Assembly (NCBI GenBank): GCA_902798365.1
Contig: CADBWP010000020.1
Span: forward strand, 1-64,000
DNA: 64,000 nucleotides
From: an uncultured Ruminococcus sp.
GTDB taxonomy: Bacteria; Bacillota; Clostridia; Oscillospirales; Acutalibacteraceae
Reading direction: 5' to 3'
Numbering within the stretch: the first letter of the stretch is position 1; each line of letters begins with the position of its first letter. The translations under genes and the position numbers were made by a program. This document shows, piece after piece, positions 62,222 through 64,000 of the stretch. The notes under the pieces were generated by a model. The model worked only from the letters and a program-made list of their open reading frames with translations. It was not told where the DNA came from and searched no databases.

Positions 62222-63987
62222 AAAACAACGGACAGATAATAAGCCGCTTGTTCCGCAAATCGGTAATAAGCATAATAGCAGCCGCGGTCGCCACCATGGT
62301 GGGTATAGTTATCGACGGCATAGTTATCGGCAGGTTCCTCGGCTCCGACAGCATGGCGGCTTACGGGCTTGTCACCCCCATAATAAACCTTGCCACGGCG
62401 TTCAGCGGCATACTTGCAACGGGTGCGCAGGTCATATGCGCCCAGCACCTTGGCGCAGGCAACGCGGGCAAGGCGCGCCGCGCGTTTTCAATGTGCATGG
62501 TCGTTACGGTCATCGTTTCGGCGCTGCTTATGGCGGCGGTGCTCATTTTCAGAGATAACATCGCGGTAATGCTCGGAGCCCACGGCAAATCCGCGCATCT
62601 GCTTGGGCTCACCTCCGACTACCTTTTGGGCGTGGTGTTCTCGTTCCCGTGCGTGCTGTTTTTGTTTGAGTTCAACTCGCTCATGCGCCTTGACGGCGAC
62701 GCAAACCGCGTCATAGTTGCCGTTGTGGTCATGACGGTGCTCGACATTGCCGGAGACCTTGTAAACGCGCTTGTTATCCACGGCGGAATGTTGGGCATGG
62801 GACTCACCACCTCAATGAGCTATCTCGCGGCGCTGGTCATCATGCTGCTCCACTTTACCAAAAAGGATATCATATTCAAGTTTTCATTAAAGGATCTGCG
62901 CCTAAAGGACCTTGGCGACATCATCCTCACGGGCTCTTCCTCTGCGGTTGGCTCCGCTTCGTCAATGCTGCGCAACGCCGTGCTCAACCAGATAATGGTT
63001 GCCACCGTGCTTTCAAGCACCGCCGTGGCGGCGCTGGGCGTTGTCAACACGGTGTTCAACTTTACGTCCTCCACCATGCTGGGCGTTGCCATGACCACCG
63101 CCATGATAGCCGGCATGATACTGGGCGAGCAGGACAGAACCGCCGCCGAGGCGCTTATCAAGGTCACGGTAAAGATGAGCCTTTTGGTGGGCGGCATACT
63201 CACCGCGGTGCTTTTGATTTTTGCCGACCTTATCGCGGGAGCCTTCGGAGGCTCCGACGGCGCTCAGATGGTGGAGCTTGCCTCGCGCGGTCTGCGCATT
63301 TACGCTCTGAGCATATTGTTTTACGGCTTCAACGTGGCGTTTATCAACTACACCCAGGGCATGCGCCGCATGGCTCTGTCCAACACCGTCTGCTTCCTCG
63401 TCAACTTCCCGTTTGTTGTTCTGCCCGCGCTGGCTCTGTTCGGAGTCCTTGACGCCGACGCCGTGTGGTGGGCGTTCATCATAGGCGAAACGCTCAGCCT
63501 GATACTCATATTCATAATGGCAGGCATAAAAAAACGCGGCATTCCCTTTGCGGCAAAGGACTTTCTGTTCCTTAAGGAGCCGTTCGGCGTGCCCGAGGAA
63601 GACGTTATGGATTTTTCCGTAACAGCCTCACAGGACGTTGTTGCCGCCAGCGCGGCCGTGGAGGAGTTCTGCACCGCCAAGGGCGCAGACAAAAAGCAGA
63701 GCATGATGCTCGCCCTGTTTGTTGAGGAGCTGAGCAACAACATCATTCAGTTTGGCTTTGCCGACGGCAAAAAGCACAGCATAGATGTGCGCGTTATGAA
63801 GCGCGACGACGGCTGGACGCTGCGTATGCGCGACGACTGCAATAAATTTGACCCTACCGAGTGGATAAAGCTGCACGATACGGAGGATCCTACAAAGAAC
63901 ATAGGCATCCGTATGGTGTGCGGTATGGCTAAGGACGTAAAATACCTGAGCACACTCGATTTGAATAACATAAACATAACAATATAA
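62218..63987 (+). CDS. MATE-family transporter fused to an RsbW-like HATPase domain
   Basis: 589 residues. About twelve MATE membrane helices (1-450: 'GIVIDGIVIGRFLGSDSMAAYG', 'ALGVVNTVFNF') are followed by a cytoplasmic HATPase_c_2-type domain (about 470-589): 'ALFVEELSNNIIQFGF' (N box), 'RDDCNKFDPTEW' (G1-like, lacking the usual DxG glycine) and 'NIGIRMVCGMAKDVKYL' (G2). It resembles the HATPase of the SpoIIE proteins next door. It overlaps the SpoIIE gene, and GGAG follows its stop before another gene outside the window. It may be an ATP-dependent switch acting on a transporter, or a membrane-tethered anti-sigma kinase. Confidence 0.88.
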   Translation: MKNNGQIISRLFRKSVISIIAAAVATMVGIVIDGIVIGRFLGSDSMAAYGLVTPIINLATAFSGILATGAQVICAQHLGAGNAGKARRAFSMCMVVTVIVSALLMAAVLIFRDNIAVMLGAHGKSAHLLGLTSDYLLGVVFSFPCVLFLFEFNSLMRLDGDANRVIVAVVVMTVLDIAGDLVNALVIHGGMLGMGLTTSMSYLAALVIMLLHFTKKDIIFKFSLKDLRLKDLGDIILTGSSSAVGSASSMLRNAVLNQIMVATVLSSTAVAALGVVNTVFNFTSSTMLGVAMTTAMIAGMILGEQDRTAAEALIKVTVKMSLLVGGILTAVLLIFADLIAGAFGGSDGAQMVELASRGLRIYALSILFYGFNVAFINYTQGMRRMALSNTVCFLVNFPFVVLPALALFGVLDADAVWWAFIIGETLSLILIFIMAGIKKRGIPFAAKDFLFLKEPFGVPEEDVMDFSVTASQDVVAASAAVEEFCTAKGADKKQSMMLALFVEELSNNIIQFGFADGKKHSIDVRVMKRDDGWTLRMRDDCNKFDPTEWIKLHDTEDPTKNIGIRMVCGMAKDVKYLSTLDLNNINITI

Positions 63988-64000
63988 GGAGAGAATCACT

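Overview
The window looks like a chromosomal segment of an anaerobic gut or rumen clostridium, most likely Ruminococcaceae/Oscillospiraceae. The evidence is a moderately GC-rich genome with AT-rich intergenic regions, strong Firmicutes-type ribosome binding sites and sigma-A promoters, a type I dockerin on a BspA-like surface protein, the CdaA/CdaR pair, NADP-type glutamate dehydrogenase, formate-THF ligase, acetolactate decarboxylase, CGCAxxGCC proteins and SpoIIE phosphatases. No rRNA, CRISPR array, intact transposase or phage gene was seen.

Layout: 215-8550 is housekeeping (Se/S-carrier-like protein and cysteine desulfurase, CdaA-CdaR, RodA, Fhs, TsaE, TsaB, RpiB). A small XRE regulator follows (8994-9242). 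Next comes a gene-poor kilobase holding a ~580-nt transcription unit with a consensus promoter, many nested hairpins and an intrinsic terminator (9508-10123). I read it as a large ornate non-coding RNA, possibly ROOL-like. A secreted BspA/dockerin protein (10258-12798) and a phosphohexomutase (12877-14598) follow. From 15013 to 28689 lies an exopolysaccharide locus: three GT2/GT4 glycosyltransferases plus one divergent GT2, flippase, metallophosphoesterase, two tandem Wzz-like proteins (the second fused to a degenerate GGDEF domain), Wzy-like polymerase, a sugar-phosphate transferase with an internal deletion, and an HD-GYP protein.

Then come a DMT transporter and two tRNA-Ser genes, the second with a duplicated 3' end. 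After these are an ABC transporter operon, an uncharacterised six-helix membrane protein, a NuoE/NuoF/GltD-like flavin oxidoreductase operon (34310-38739), GdhA, tRNA-Arg, a CGCAxxGCC protein, a broken surface protein, acetolactate decarboxylase and YchF.

The last third is a probable natural-product operon (44397-57227): ATP-grasp ligase, heterodimeric ABC exporter, PaaK-like adenylating enzyme, CapA-like metallophosphatase and a two-module NRPS (A-PCP-C-A-PCP-reductase) expected to release a dipeptide aldehyde or a derived pyrazinone. It is followed by a small MITE-like element and a signalling block. That block has two SpoIIE phosphatase/HATPase proteins, a paralog of the six-helix membrane protein, and a MATE transporter fused to an RsbW-like HATPase domain. 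It suggests partner-switching control beside the NRPS locus.

The window also carries dispersed hairpin repeats used as 3' ends: a GGTCGGGAA/TTCCCGACC family with at least six copies and a GCTGCCGCA/TGCGACAGC family with three copies.
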